A stretch of 64,000 nt of DNA from Streptococcus suis. GTDB taxonomy: Bacteria > Bacillota > Bacilli > Lactobacillales > Streptococcaceae. The position numbers and the translations under genes are program-made. The stretch is from positions 116,332 to 180,331 of the forward strand of contig JAKTNI010000004.1 of the NCBI GenBank assembly GCA_029593505.1, read 5' to 3'. Below the pieces are notes generated by a model. It worked only from the letters and a program-made list of their open reading frames with translations, was not told the origin of the DNA and did no database searches. Shown here one piece after another: positions 1 through 9,934 of the stretch (position 1 is its first letter; every line of letters begins with the position of its first letter).

Positions 1-3000
1 TATCAAGGAAATCATTTAATTAGGGAAGTTCCAATTACAAATTTGGCAATAGGATTGGATTTAACAGGATTAGACTATTATGTTGATTATACATTAAAGA
101 CTGTGGTGACTTATGATTTAGGAAATGGTCAAGAAAATCAGGAGCAAACGAGTATAAAGGACTTCCGTCTGGATTATAAGAAAATCGAAATAAAAGATAT
201 TGATCGATTGGAATTATATGGATTGGAAAATGGAAATTATCGTCGTTATATATCAATGGCTAGTCTTCCGCAGGATTTGGATCAATATTTTGTAAAAATT
301 CAGTCTGATCGTTTCAAAGAGATACTATTACCTATATCAGCTGTTGAAGAAGTCGAAGTAAATGGTCAATCAAAGTACAAATTTACAGTTGTTTTTGATG
401 AATTGGTACAAGAAAATAATGCGAGTTACCAAGACAATTATACTTTTTATATAGAAAAACAAACTACCAGTCAATCTGGCGTATATACTTCTTTTAAAGA
501 GTTGGTCGCGGCTATTGAAGCAGATCCAACAGGAACTTATATTATTGGTGCCGATATGACAGCTGATGAAATCAGTCTGTCAGATACTGCTCTTTCTTAT
601 ATTAGCTCACCATTTACAGGTAGTTTAACAGGAAGTTATAATGGTCAATCTTATGCAATCTACCATTTGACTCGTCCGTTATTTGATACTCTCAATGGTG
701 CAAGGGTTAGTGATCTTGATTTGATTGATGTAGCTATAGCAGTTGATGAGGAGAATATTGGATCACTCGCGAGGATAGCCACTGCCAGCCAACTTAGTAA
801 TGTTTCTGTAGAAGGAAGTATTTCTGCACGTGCCAATATTGGAGGTATTGTATATTTAGCCAATAAGGCAACAAAAATTACCAATAGTTCTTTCACAGGA
901 CAATTGATAGGTATCGGTGCTACACATGCTTCAAATATCGGGGGTGTCGTCGGATATGCAACAGATAATGACACCATACTCAATCAGGTTCACGCAAACT
1001 CAGCCATTTCCCTTTCTGCTAATAGAGGTTATCGCGTAGGTGGTATGGTTGGACATCTTACAGGTAATGCGACTTTGCGAAATGGTGTAGCAACAGGCTC
1101 TATTGTTAACCTGACGACGGCTGGTCACGTTGGTGGAGTAGTTGGGTCAGTTTACTCGGGTGGAACTGTCAATAATATTGTTAGTTCAGTTCGAGTTGTT
1201 AATGGTGATAAGATTCATGGAGATACTGCTTATAGCAAAGCACCGATAACGAATACCTTTGTAACTAGTCAATCTGACGGTGCAAATGATTCATGGAGTA
1301 CCGCTATATCGGATGCCGATGCAGCAACACGAGTTGCTGCTATGGAGATTTCAACTAATCTTTCAGATAGTTTAATAAATCAAGCTGTTAATTTTTATAG
1401 TGTTGACTATAGCCAAGTAGCAGGTGCAAAAATATCTCACACAACAGCTTATAAAAACATGGAAAAATTACTTCCTTTCTACAATAAAGAGTATCTAGTT
1501 TACTATGCTAATAAGCTGAATTTAACTGATAAGTTAAACCAGACCTTGCTATTAGATGTCGTACCTATGGTTGACAACCAGATTGTAACAGATCCATATA
1601 GTCAAAAACGATTTATTAACCGCATTATGTTACACTATGCGGATGGAACGGTTGAGTACTTGGATGTTGCGTTTAAGGAAGATTTCAAAAATAATCACAT
1701 TGCTGATTATACAATTATAGGAACAGATCTACTGTATACTCCAGAGTCCTTCTTGTCTAATTACGATAGTTTAGTTGTCCAACTATCTAATGAACTATCT
1801 AATTTAGTATTTGACTCCGAAGCTATAAAGAATACCTTAAAAATATCTCAACCCGCCAATCCGACTCCGCAACAACTATCTGCTTGGGCGGCTGACCTAG
1901 GAGTCAGCTCAACAACTGAACAGAAACCGCTTTGGGCTCTTTATTTGGAAGATAGCTTTAACAGTGTGCGCAATAATTTGGCAGAAGAGCTTCGGAAACT
2001 TCTTGCTTCAAATAATGCTATTAACACTTTGGGTTCCTCTGTACAAACTTATTTGTTACAAAAGATTGTGGACAATAAGGAAGCGTTAGTTCTTGGTCTG
2101 GCATACTTAAATAGATGGTATAACATTGATTTTGGTAATTTGAATACACAAGATTTAACTGTTTTCAAGCAAGATTTCTTTGGAAATCAAGAGGCTTCAA
2201 CACTTGATGTTATTATTGCTCTCGGAAATTCAGGTTATGATAATCTGCGACCTAAGAACAATGTTCTCACATATGGTAACTCTTTGAAATCTGCTAAAGG
2301 ACCGAATACAGTTTTTGATTATCTTGAAAACTACCGTCAACTTTTCTTGCCAACTCAAACCAACAATGAGTGGTTGAAAAATACAAGTCGGGCTTATATT
2401 GTCGAAAGTCAGTCAAACATTGACGAAGTAGCTACCAAACAGGCTACAGCTACACCAAATAGCAAGTACACTATTGGTGTTTATGACCGTATTACTAAGT
2501 CAAATTGGCTGTACCAAAATATGCTTCTCCCTCTATTAACTTTACCAGAAGAGAGTATGTATATCATTTCTACAATGTCAACGCTTTCCTTTGGTGCTTA
2601 TGATAGATATCTATACGATAATGCTTCATCAGGTATGGAATTTATCGATTATATGCATCAATTGGTTGATCGAGCAGCTATTTGGCAAAGAGATCACTTT
2701 GATTTCTGGTATAGCATTTTGTCTGAGAGTTCACGTGAAAAACTTTTCCAATCTTTGTTGAATTATGATGGCTTTAATTTCCGTGATTCGGCTAAATCAG
2801 CAACATGGAAAACTCTCCAAAATACCGAACGTTCTTCTATTGCTAATTTCTTTGGACCCGTTGGTAAGTGGTATGCTGCTAATGGTTCAGGAGCTTATGC
2901 TACTGGTTATTTGACTCACTTTGTGGCATCTAGAATGCTGGATCAATATGGTTCTTCAGTCTTTACTCATGAGATGGTACATAATTTTGATGGCAATATT

Positions 3001-4032
3001 TACTTTGAAGGCAATGGTCGTCGTCAAGGACAAGGAGCGGAACTCTTTGCCCAAGGACTTTTACAAACTCCTATTGGAAATCAGAGTCGTTCATTAGGAA
3101 TCAATACTATGTTTACCGGTAATGAAGATTCATTGAATCGTTATCATGCTGCTAATCCAGTTGAGCGTTATAAAAATGTAGAAGATCTTAATGAATATGT
3201 GCATAATATGTTTGATGCTATCTATCTTTTAGACTATTTAGAAGCTAAGTCTGTTCTTAAACAGAGTGATACAGTGAAACAGAAGTGGTATCGTGTTATT
3301 GACAACTATTATGTACAAAATGCTGGTAGAGATACTCATGCAGGAAACTCTATCCGTCCACTAACATTAGAAGAAGCAGCAGCTCTGACGAATATTAGTG
3401 ATTTGGTAGATAAAAGTATCATCAATCGCCGAGAATATTGGAATGCCAATTCAGGATTGACACGAAATGGATATTATAATATCAGTATCTTTTCACCAAT
3501 CTATTCTGCTCTCTCTAATCCTAACGGTTCTCCTGGGGATGTTATGTTCCGTCGTATGGCTTATGAATTACTTGCTGAAAAAGGTTATGTAGAAGGCTTT
3601 GTACCTTATGTATCGAATCAGTTGAGTGCAAGGGCCATGGCTGATGGTTCCATTATTTATGATAATTGGTCAAGAAAAAATGTTGGTTTAATTACGGATG
3701 ATTTGGTCTTCGAGCATATTTTTAAAGGTGAATATGAAAGTTGGAAAGACTTCAAGAAAGCGATGTATCAACAGCGGATTAACCAGTTAAATAATTTGAT
3801 TGACTTTACTATAACCTACGAATTGGGGCAACCTAATTCCACAAAACAGATTAACATAACATCTTTTGCAGAACTTGAAAAATTAATGGATCAGGCTGTT
3901 GCACAGGATATGAAGAATATTGATACATCAGTCGCTAATCATAATACTAGTTGGGTTAACGCTCTCAAGCAACGCATATACAATGCTCTCTTGAGAACAA
4001 CTAATGATTTTACAAGTTCTATTTTCAAATAG
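1..4032 (+). CDS. M26-family zinc metalloprotease (ZmpB/ZmpC/IgA1-protease type), 5' partial
   Basis: The reading frame is open from base 1, so the N-terminal part (signal peptide, any LPxTG or G5 region) lies outside the window; 1343 residues are visible. Residues about 250-400 hold repeated Gly-rich segments of the kind INNIGGVVGYA/RVGGMVGHLTG (GLUG-like), typical of the M26 N-terminal domain. The zinc site HEMVH is at visible residues 990-994 and a likely third ligand Glu at 1014 (GAELFAQ), the HExxH-X(about 20)-E layout of M26 peptidases. These are surface or secreted enzymes that cleave host proteins such as IgA1 or mucins; the substrate cannot be read from sequence. It ends without a C-terminal anchor, as in M26 proteins that carry an N-terminal LPxTG. 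A strong terminator follows, so it is probably transcribed alone. Confidence 0.9.
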   Translation, partial: YQGNHLIREVPITNLAIGLDLTGLDYYVDYTLKTVVTYDLGNGQENQEQTSIKDFRLDYKKIEIKDIDRLELYGLENGNYRRYISMASLPQDLDQYFVKIQSDRFKEILLPISAVEEVEVNGQSKYKFTVVFDELVQENNASYQDNYTFYIEKQTTSQSGVYTSFKELVAAIEADPTGTYIIGADMTADEISLSDTALSYISSPFTGSLTGSYNGQSYAIYHLTRPLFDTLNGARVSDLDLIDVAIAVDEENIGSLARIATASQLSNVSVEGSISARANIGGIVYLANKATKITNSSFTGQLIGIGATHASNIGGVVGYATDNDTILNQVHANSAISLSANRGYRVGGMVGHLTGNATLRNGVATGSIVNLTTAGHVGGVVGSVYSGGTVNNIVSSVRVVNGDKIHGDTAYSKAPITNTFVTSQSDGANDSWSTAISDADAATRVAAMEISTNLSDSLINQAVNFYSVDYSQVAGAKISHTTAYKNMEKLLPFYNKEYLVYYANKLNLTDKLNQTLLLDVVPMVDNQIVTDPYSQKRFINRIMLHYADGTVEYLDVAFKEDFKNNHIADYTIIGTDLLYTPESFLSNYDSLVVQLSNELSNLVFDSEAIKNTLKISQPANPTPQQLSAWAADLGVSSTTEQKPLWALYLEDSFNSVRNNLAEELRKLLASNNAINTLGSSVQTYLLQKIVDNKEALVLGLAYLNRWYNIDFGNLNTQDLTVFKQDFFGNQEASTLDVIIALGNSGYDNLRPKNNVLTYGNSLKSAKGPNTVFDYLENYRQLFLPTQTNNEWLKNTSRAYIVESQSNIDEVATKQATATPNSKYTIGVYDRITKSNWLYQNMLLPLLTLPEESMYIISTMSTLSFGAYDRYLYDNASSGMEFIDYMHQLVDRAAIWQRDHFDFWYSILSESSREKLFQSLLNYDGFNFRDSAKSATWKTLQNTERSSIANFFGPVGKWYAANGSGAYATGYLTHFVASRMLDQYGSSVFTHEMVHNFDGNIYFEGNGRRQGQGAELFAQGLLQTPIGNQSRSLGINTMFTGNEDSLNRYHAANPVERYKNVEDLNEYVHNMFDAIYLLDYLEAKSVLKQSDTVKQKWYRVIDNYYVQNAGRDTHAGNSIRPLTLEEAAALTNISDLVDKSIINRREYWNANSGLTRNGYYNISIFSPIYSALSNPNGSPGDVMFRRMAYELLAEKGYVEGFVPYVSNQLSARAMADGSIIYDNWSRKNVGLITDDLVFEHIFKGEYESWKDFKKAMYQQRINQLNNLIDFTITYELGQPNSTKQINITSFAELEKLMDQAVAQDMKNIDTSVANHNTSWVNALKQRIYNALLRTTNDFTSSIFK

Positions 4033-4061
4033 TTAAAGAATGCATGAGTACATGTATTTAG

Positions 4062-4098
4062 ATTCAAGGAAAAATTGAGGTATTTTTCCTTGAATTGG
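4062..4098 (+). terminator. Rho-independent terminator of the metalloprotease gene
   Basis: A perfect 14-bp stem (ATTCAAGGAAAAAT pairing with its complement at 4082-4095) with a 6-nt loop lies 30 bp after the stop. Only a short mixed T tract follows, so termination efficiency is uncertain. Confidence 0.75.
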
Positions 4099-4188
4099 TT
4101 TTAATATAGAAAGAATAATCAACATAAGTTTCCACTTTAATAGCTTCTAGCTTCTCAGTAAAAAATCAAAAGATTAAACCGTTTTCAA

Positions 4189-4217
4189 TTGACAACACTT
4201 ATTCTTTCCGATATAAT
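4189..4217 (+). promoter_or_regulatory. sigma-A promoter of agaS
   Basis: A perfect -35 TTGACA (4189-4194), 17-bp spacer and perfect -10 TATAAT (4212-4217). Such a consensus promoter usually needs a repressor; a palindrome sits just downstream. Confidence 0.9.
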
Positions 4218-4228
4218 AAAATAAAAAA

Positions 4229-4244
4229 ACTGGTTATAACCAGT
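4229..4244 (+). promoter_or_regulatory. Palindromic operator candidate upstream of agaS
   Basis: ACTGGTTATAACCAGT is a perfect 16-bp palindrome between the -10 and the AAGGAGG ribosome-binding site. Size, position and TGGT...ACCA arms resemble GntR/HutC-family operators (NagR/AgaR type) that control amino-sugar genes. The cognate regulator is not in the window. Confidence 0.6.
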
Positions 4245-4256
4245 AAGGAGGATAAT

Positions 4257-5426
4257 ATGTTTCGTCTAGCAAAAGAAGAACTCGAAAAGTTAGGTGCTCA
4301 CATTACAGCTACTGAAATTTTCCAACAACCTAGTTTGTGGAAAGAAGCACATCAGCTATATCTAGATAAGCTTGAAACGATTGAGAGTTTCTTGGCAGGA
4401 ATTAAGGAAAAGCATCCATTTGTTCATGTTATTTTTACGGGAGCAGGTACATCTGATTTTGTTGGTCAAAGTATTGCGAACCACTTGAATCAAGTCAATG
4501 ATTTGAAGCACATTCGTTTCTCTTCTATTGGTACAGTTGAATTGGTTGGTCGTCCACATGATTACCTTCAAGCAGATGTTCCAACTATCTTAGTTTCTTT
4601 TGCTCGCTCTGGTAACTCGCCTGAGAGTTTGGCGGCAGTAGAAATTGCTAAACAATTGGTAGATCAGCTTTATCAAGTTACAATTACATGTGCACCAGAC
4701 GGTAAACTGGCGGTAGCGACAGAGGGGGATGCTGATAATCTCTTACTCATGCAACCTGCTGGTTCAAACGATAAAGGTTTTGCTATGACTGGTAGTTACA
4801 GTTGTATGGCATTGACAGCACTATTAGTCTTCTCACCTGCTTTCCAAGAAGAAAAAGCAGCTTGGGTTGATACGATTGCTCGTCTTGGACAAGATGTATT
4901 GGATCGTGAGGACTATGTACAAGAATTGATTAACCTTGATTTTGAGCGTGTCATTTACTTAGGTGCAGGTGGTTTTTATGGTCTTGCGCACGAAGCACAA
5001 CTCAAAATTTTAGAGTTGACAGCTGGTAAGATAGCGACTATGTATGAAACGCCTCTAGGATTCCGTCACGGTCCAAAATCATTCATCAATGATAAGACAT
5101 TGGTTCTTCTCTTTGCTTCTAATGACGCTTATACTCGTCAATATGACGTGGATTTGCTCAATGAGGTACACGGTGACGGTATTGCAGAGCGTGTTGTAGC
5201 TTTGTCTGCATCAGCTCTTGAAGGGACAGATGCACCTAATTTTGTGTTAGCAGAAGGTGGTGCAGCATTACCAGATGTTCTCTTAACATTCCCGTATATC
5301 ATTTTTGCGCAAACAGTATCTATCATGGCTGCTGTGAAATGTAATAACCTACCAGATACGCCATCGCCAACTGGAACGGTAAACCGTGTTGTACAAGGTG
5401 TTATTATTCACCCATTAGAGAAATAA
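4257..5426 (+). CDS. agaS: AgaS-family SIS-domain sugar-phosphate aldose/ketose isomerase (deaminase)
   Basis: A 389-residue protein with two SIS domains. The first carries FTGAGTSDFVG (about residues 60-70) and SFARSGNSPES; the second LGAGGFYGLAHEAQLK and ETPLGFRHGPKS. This matches AgaS, a cytosolic galactosamine-6-phosphate deaminase/isomerase (older name tagatose-6-phosphate ketose/aldose isomerase) that converts amino-sugar phosphates to ketose phosphates. The start is preceded by AAGGAGG at 6-bp spacing. It stands alone, with its own consensus promoter, a palindromic operator and a strong terminator; the rest of an aga/PTS operon is not adjacent. It probably serves host-glycan amino-sugar catabolism, which fits a secreted glycoprotein-attacking protease next door (inference). 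Confidence 0.9.
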   Translation: MFRLAKEELEKLGAHITATEIFQQPSLWKEAHQLYLDKLETIESFLAGIKEKHPFVHVIFTGAGTSDFVGQSIANHLNQVNDLKHIRFSSIGTVELVGRPHDYLQADVPTILVSFARSGNSPESLAAVEIAKQLVDQLYQVTITCAPDGKLAVATEGDADNLLLMQPAGSNDKGFAMTGSYSCMALTALLVFSPAFQEEKAAWVDTIARLGQDVLDREDYVQELINLDFERVIYLGAGGFYGLAHEAQLKILELTAGKIATMYETPLGFRHGPKSFINDKTLVLLFASNDAYTRQYDVDLLNEVHGDGIAERVVALSASALEGTDAPNFVLAEGGAALPDVLLTFPYIIFAQTVSIMAAVKCNNLPDTPSPTGTVNRVVQGVIIHPLEK

Positions 5427-5429
5427 AAC

Positions 5430-5467
5430 AAAAATGAGTTATTCTTTTAATGAATAACTCATTTTTT
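5430..5467. terminator. Bidirectional terminator between agaS and pepX
   Basis: A perfect 15-bp stem (AAAAATGAGTTATTC and its complement) with a 7-nt loop, an A run on one side and a T run on the other, so it can serve both convergent genes. Confidence 0.9.
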
Positions 5468-5474
5468 TAACGAC

Positions 5475-7742
5475 TTAATAAGGTAATAGTAAACTAGATT
5501 GACTCAAATCAATGGTAGTAGTCCACTCATTATTGTCTCGAATCGTACATTCAAAGTCAGTAGTGTACAATACTAGGCGTAGGGTATCTCCTTTTTTCAA
5601 GCGATAGATGCTAGGTTGTAAATCCCATGTGATATCCATCCATTGATTTGGAACGACTTCTTCAATTGTTGTTAGCTCAGTGCGATTTTGTAAATTTAGG
5701 TAACCTTTTGCAATAACGCGATAAGGACTATCTGTAAAAGGAAGTTCGACTAGATTTTCTTGAGCATGATAGCGCCCATTATCTAGGCTAGCACGTGCTA
5801 TCATTCCGGGAATTGCAGCTAGACGTTTAGCTGGACCAAAATCAAGTAATTGAGCTGAGAGTAGTCCTTTAGCGATGCTTGATTTGACACGGAGTTTGAG
5901 GCTAGCTTTTCCGTTTAAGTGAACATCTTTCTCCAATTGTAGATCAACTGTTATTTGATTGGCCTTGCCGTCAAATAGGTCTTGGTGGAAAGCTGGATAG
6001 GATTTGCAATACTTATCAAAGGTATCCTTGTGATAGTGTTGTGGAATGCTAGCTTCGCTGTTTCCTAATGAAAGCTGTATTTCATTTGTAGCACCGAAGT
6101 TTTCAAGTGCTGACCATTGTTGTTCGTTAGTGTTATCTTGCCAAATAACCGTAGGTAACTGATAGGTATTGTCAATACCTAGTAATTTTTGTGTTAGTAA
6201 GGCATTCATGGATTCTCTGAAATCAATAGATTGCCAGTTATTCATGTAAACATGAGCGCCGTGATGCAAGAAGAGATGTTTCTTGATATGACGAGGAAGA
6301 GCATGGAACATATTCCAGACATGCAGAGGCTTGACGTTCCAATCTTGAGTGCCGTGAGTAAAGACAACTTCACATCGTACCTTATCTGCATGTAAAAGAT
6401 AATTGCGATCATGCCAGTATTGATTATAGTCACCACTAGCGCGATCAAGCGCCTCTTGTTCAGCTGCAAGCGCCGTTTCGTAATGGCACTTGTTTCGCAG
6501 AAAATCACCTGCTTGTAGACTTTTAGAGTAGGTAAGAGCGGTCAGGCTATCAAGATCTTCACCGGGGTACCCACCGGGACTTGTCACCAAGCCATTTTCA
6601 CGATAATAGTCATACCAAGAGGAAATTCCTGCTTCTGCTATAACAACTTCTAGTCCGTTAACCCCAGTCGTTGCTAGAGCATTTGACATCGTACCTAAGT
6701 ATGATAATCCAGTTGTTGCGACCTTTCCATTTGCCCAACTCGCTATGACTTCACATTCTCGAGTATGGTCTGTATAAGCTTTTGTTCGACCGTTCAACCA
6801 GTCAATAACGGATTTAAAACTTTCTACTTGTTGGTAATCACCAGAGGTCATGTAGCCCGTTGATCCTAAAGTGCCCACGCCGGATACGTGTAGACTAGCA
6901 AATCCACGAGATAGGAAGTAATCATTGAGTGAATACGAACCAATATGTCCCAGTTTTTCTGTGGCAGAGCTAATGGGCAGAGTTCGTTGGTCAAGTTCAA
7001 GTTTTGTGATAGCTTTTTCTCTAACTTGGATCGTTCCAAGAGGTTTTTCAGCTAATTCTCCTTCCATTTTATGAAGAGCTTGATCGCTAGCTGTTCCGTT
7101 GATTCCTTGATGATAAGGACTATTGGTAATGACCGCAGGAATAGTGCCGGTGAAAGTAGGGCGAAGAATAGAAACTTTTACCAGATCTGTCTTTCCTGTG
7201 TTTGCAGTGTCTACGAGTGTTTCGACATAGACCACTTCACGAATAAGATTTTTGGTAGAAAAGGTTGCTAGAGATTTGCCATTGAAAAAATGATACTGAT
7301 TGTCTTCAGGAATCAAGTCGTCGCTGACCAATTGGTCGATTAAGGTATTGCCAGATTGAGTGCGAGTATTGAGTAGTTGATAGAGGTTTTCAATAATGTT
7401 TCCGTAGGTAATTGGAAATGCTGTCTTTTCAACAAATGCCATAACATTGGTATAATCAAAATTGGGTACAAAACCGAGTAATTGAAAAGCGACTTGATAG
7501 AACACTTGATCTGTTAGTTCACAATCGGACTTGAAGAAAGTCAGTAGATCGGTTTTCCAATCGGCAATCATATTCGATAGGACGAAATCTGTATTCTCTG
7601 TTAAAAAATGGCAGGTTCTGACAAATATTTCGAGATTTTTTGTATCGCTGAGTTGTGGATCCAAAAGAAAACCAATAGAGTGTAGCTCTTGGAGATAAGT
7701 GGATGGTTCTTGCTTGATAAAAGAAAATTGATTAAAGCGCAT
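5475..7742 (-). CDS. pepX: Xaa-Pro dipeptidyl-peptidase
   Basis: 755 residues, the usual size of streptococcal/lactococcal PepX (S15 family), which removes X-Pro dipeptides from peptide N-termini. The nucleophile motif GLSYLG puts Ser at residue 347; the Asp is in GTQDWNVKP and the His in [10 protein letters not shown], completing the triad. The C-terminal third is the beta-rich S15 domain. There is no signal peptide, so it is cytosolic by sequence, although PepX/DPP IV activity has been reported on streptococcal surfaces. It is read divergently from cppA and shares a terminator with agaS. Confidence 0.95.
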   Translation of the reverse strand: MRFNQFSFIKQEPSTYLQELHSIGFLLDPQLSDTKNLEIFVRTCHFLTENTDFVLSNMIADWKTDLLTFFKSDCELTDQVFYQVAFQLLGFVPNFDYTNVMAFVEKTAFPITYGNIIENLYQLLNTRTQSGNTLIDQLVSDDLIPEDNQYHFFNGKSLATFSTKNLIREVVYVETLVDTANTGKTDLVKVSILRPTFTGTIPAVITNSPYHQGINGTASDQALHKMEGELAEKPLGTIQVREKAITKLELDQRTLPISSATEKLGHIGSYSLNDYFLSRGFASLHVSGVGTLGSTGYMTSGDYQQVESFKSVIDWLNGRTKAYTDHTRECEVIASWANGKVATTGLSYLGTMSNALATTGVNGLEVVIAEAGISSWYDYYRENGLVTSPGGYPGEDLDSLTALTYSKSLQAGDFLRNKCHYETALAAEQEALDRASGDYNQYWHDRNYLLHADKVRCEVVFTHGTQDWNVKPLHVWNMFHALPRHIKKHLFLHHGAHVYMNNWQSIDFRESMNALLTQKLLGIDNTYQLPTVIWQDNTNEQQWSALENFGATNEIQLSLGNSEASIPQHYHKDTFDKYCKSYPAFHQDLFDGKANQITVDLQLEKDVHLNGKASLKLRVKSSIAKGLLSAQLLDFGPAKRLAAIPGMIARASLDNGRYHAQENLVELPFTDSPYRVIAKGYLNLQNRTELTTIEEVVPNQWMDITWDLQPSIYRLKKGDTLRLVLYTTDFECTIRDNNEWTTTIDLSQSSLLLPY

Positions 7743-7781
7743 AAATTCTCCTCTTTTTTCTGATAATAGTCTATAATAGTT

Positions 7782-7810
7782 ATTATATCTGATAATGGTG
7801 TCTTTGTCTA
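7782..7810 (-). promoter_or_regulatory. sigma-A promoter of pepX
   Basis: On the minus strand, -35 TAGACA (complement of 7805-7810), 17-bp spacer, -10 TATAAT (complement of 7782-7787). Confidence 0.75.
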
Positions 7811-7897
7811 AATTTTGTAGAAAGTATCGAGATAGGGAACATCATCCATTTTCAGAATAGTATATCATCTAGATGAACCGAGGAGAAAGAGTATACA

Positions 7898-8635
7898 ATG
7901 TTGAGAAAAAATACAACAATTATACCTGTTTTGCGTATCAATAACAGGTCTATTAATCAAGCGTTTTTGGAAACGCAATTGGGTATCAAAACAAGATTAG
8001 AAGAAGGTGCTTTTGCTGAATGTGGGGATAGAGTTCATTCGGAGACAAAACTTGTTTTGATGGAGTCGCCAGGTGTTCGGACACGTGCTGTTCAAGGACT
8101 TAAAAAAGTAAATAAAATAGTGATAAGAGTGAGAAAAGCACAAGAATTAGAAAACCTATTGGCACGAGGAACGTCGTACACCAAACTATATAAGGGAAAA
8201 AATGGATATGGCTTTGAAGCGATTTCTCCCGAAGGTGATACATTTTTGCTACATGCAGAACAATCAGCAGATAATTTACAAGCTATTTTGCCTCCAGTAT
8301 CATTCAGTAGCCATCAAGATGATTTTCAAGGATTGTCAGAGTTTGAAATTGAGGCCATTTGGATTCATACTCCACAACCGTCTGTTAGTCAAGAGTTTTA
8401 TCGCTCTATCTTTTCTAATGTTTCCTTTTTACATTTTGTAGAGGCGGAAGGACCGGATTTATTGACACCTGCTGCGCATACTTGGGATATGGATAGTTTT
8501 CGCTTCTCAGTTGAGCCGGACTTTTCTTGGACAGAGTTAGAGGACAAATTGGATGTGGATTTTTTCAAGGATAAAAAAGAACGATTTATCCAAACAGTAG
8601 ATCCAAGTGGCATTGAATTGTGGTTTGAAAAATGA
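7898..8635 (+). CDS. cppA: CppA family protein
   Basis: 245 residues, recognised as the streptococcal CppA family by its N-terminus (VLRINNRSINQAFLE) and length. The fold is glyoxalase/VOC-like, with a duplicated module (about residues 1-120 and 130-245). It was named as a putative complement C3-degrading proteinase, but no protease motif or signal peptide is visible here, so that function is doubtful. A good site (GAGGAGA) precedes the start. Its stop overlaps the next start (ATGA at 8632-8635), so it is translationally coupled to the serine hydrolase. Confidence 0.8.
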   Translation: MLRKNTTIIPVLRINNRSINQAFLETQLGIKTRLEEGAFAECGDRVHSETKLVLMESPGVRTRAVQGLKKVNKIVIRVRKAQELENLLARGTSYTKLYKGKNGYGFEAISPEGDTFLLHAEQSADNLQAILPPVSFSSHQDDFQGLSEFEIEAIWIHTPQPSVSQEFYRSIFSNVSFLHFVEAEGPDLLTPAAHTWDMDSFRFSVEPDFSWTELEDKLDVDFFKDKKERFIQTVDPSGIELWFEK

Positions 8636-9573
8636 GACAGGTCATTATAGATAAAATTTCCGAGCAGATTGCTCAGGGAGTTTATCCTGGAGCTAGTCTA
8701 GCTCTTTTTTCTAGAGGAGGGTGGCAGGAATACTATCTAGGCACTCAAGACGGAAAAAAGCCAGTCATAGCAGGTTTGACGTATGATTTAGCCTCTGTTT
8801 CTAAGGTAGTCGGAGTAGGTACTCTTGCAATTTTCTTAGTGAATAATGGAGTATTAGCATTAGATCGAACTGTACAGTCTTACTATCCTGCTTTTGCTAA
8901 TCATCAAGTTACGATTCGCCAGCTTTTGACACATACCAGTGGCATTGATCCCTTTATTCCAAATCGTGATCGTATGAATGCAGAGCAATTGAAACAGGCT
9001 ATTCTAAGGATTACTGTTACAGATCAGAAAGAATTTTTATACACAGATATTAATTTTTTGTTGTTGGGTTTCTTGATAGAGGAGCTAATGGGAGATGCGT
9101 TAGATACCTTGTTTCAGAGAGAAATCTTTCAGCCTTTTGGTATGCAACAAACCTCATTTGGTCCAGTACCTCTAGCAGTTCCAACTGTAAAAGGGATAGA
9201 AAGTGGGCATGTTCATGATCCCAAGGCACGTGTTTTAAGAGTGCATGCAGGGAGTGCTGGTCTATTTTCAACGGTAAAAGATTTGGAAATTTTTCTGGAG
9301 CATTACTTGAAAGATGATTTTGCAACCCACTTACTTCAAGACTATGGCTTTGATGAAAAAAGGAAACGTTCAATAGCTTGGGATAAAAAGGGAGATTGGC
9401 TATCGCATACAGGCTATACAGGAACTTTCATTATGTATCATCGTCCCTTGAAAAAGGCGGCTATTTTCCTATCTAACCGCACCTTTGAAAAAGATGAGCG
9501 TGCCAAATGGAAACAAGACCGTAATCAGCTAATGACCTTGATTCGTAAGATTTTAGAAGAGGAAGAAGTGTAA
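8632..9573 (+). CDS. Serine hydrolase of the beta-lactamase/DD-peptidase (class C-like) family
   Basis: 313 residues with the three signatures of the family: SxxK (SVSK, in DLASVSKVVG, about residue 55), a Tyr/Asn motif in YTDINFLLLG, and HTG replacing KTG (LSHTGYTGT, about residue 263). Such enzymes act as esterases, amidases or peptidases on wall or small substrates; the true substrate is unknown. There is no obvious signal peptide, so it is probably cytosolic. It overlaps cppA by 4 bp, and this two-gene arrangement implies a shared transcript. Confidence 0.85.
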   Translation: MRQVIIDKISEQIAQGVYPGASLALFSRGGWQEYYLGTQDGKKPVIAGLTYDLASVSKVVGVGTLAIFLVNNGVLALDRTVQSYYPAFANHQVTIRQLLTHTSGIDPFIPNRDRMNAEQLKQAILRITVTDQKEFLYTDINFLLLGFLIEELMGDALDTLFQREIFQPFGMQQTSFGPVPLAVPTVKGIESGHVHDPKARVLRVHAGSAGLFSTVKDLEIFLEHYLKDDFATHLLQDYGFDEKRKRSIAWDKKGDWLSHTGYTGTFIMYHRPLKKAAIFLSNRTFEKDERAKWKQDRNQLMTLIRKILEEEEV

Positions 9574-9610
9574 GGTTGTTTACCTTTCAAGAATAGGTTT
9601 TCATGAACTT

Positions 9611-9859
9611 ATGAGAGGAGTGGCTTCTATCCATGAACTCATGAAGAAAAATGAAAAACTCAGGCAGTCCGCTAAAGTGAATTCTCGTGAAGATTTTGAA
9701 TTTTCTTTTGAGGATGCGATTGACAATGCTTTGACTGAGGATTATATGCAAAATCAAGATTTTTTTGGAGTCCTGCTTAATAACGATGATTTTAAAAAGA
9801 GAATTGCCAAGCTTTTTATCGACGATGTTTATAGAAGTTTGAAAGATAGTGATGAGTAA
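9611..9859 (+). CDS. Small acidic protein of unknown function
   Basis: An 82-residue frame, rich in Asp/Glu/Lys and apparently all-helical (KLFIDDVYRSLKDSDE at the end), with no family I recognise. The start is uncertain: the ATG at 9611 has only a weak upstream site, GTG at 9620 or ATG at 9641 are alternatives, and the purine-rich GAGAGGAG lies inside the frame. It follows the serine hydrolase by 37 bp and ends at a hairpin terminator, so it may be the last gene of the cppA operon. Confidence 0.5.
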   Translation: MRGVASIHELMKKNEKLRQSAKVNSREDFEFSFEDAIDNALTEDYMQNQDFFGVLLNNDDFKKRIAKLFIDDVYRSLKDSDE

Positions 9860-9886
9860 ATATTCCTACCTCGTAGGGATATTTTT
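9859..9886 (+). terminator. Terminator after the small acidic protein gene
   Basis: AATATTCCTAC pairs with GTAGGGATATT (one G-T pair), a tight 3-nt loop and a run of T. Confidence 0.8.
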
Positions 9887-9896
9887 TATATAGCAA

Positions 9897-9923
9897 AAAG
9901 GACCTGCACTGCAAGTCCTTTTG
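9897..9923 (-). terminator. Terminator of pflB
   Basis: A stem AAAGGAC/GTCCTTT with an extra inner TGCA pairing lies just past the pflB stop; read on the minus strand it is followed by TTTTTGC. Confidence 0.65.
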
Positions 9924-9934
9924 TGTTTGCTTGA

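Noticed and set aside
7898..8635. CppA as a real C3-degrading protease
   Set aside because: No protease motif or signal peptide is visible; the fold looks like a glyoxalase/VOC duplication, so only the family name is kept.
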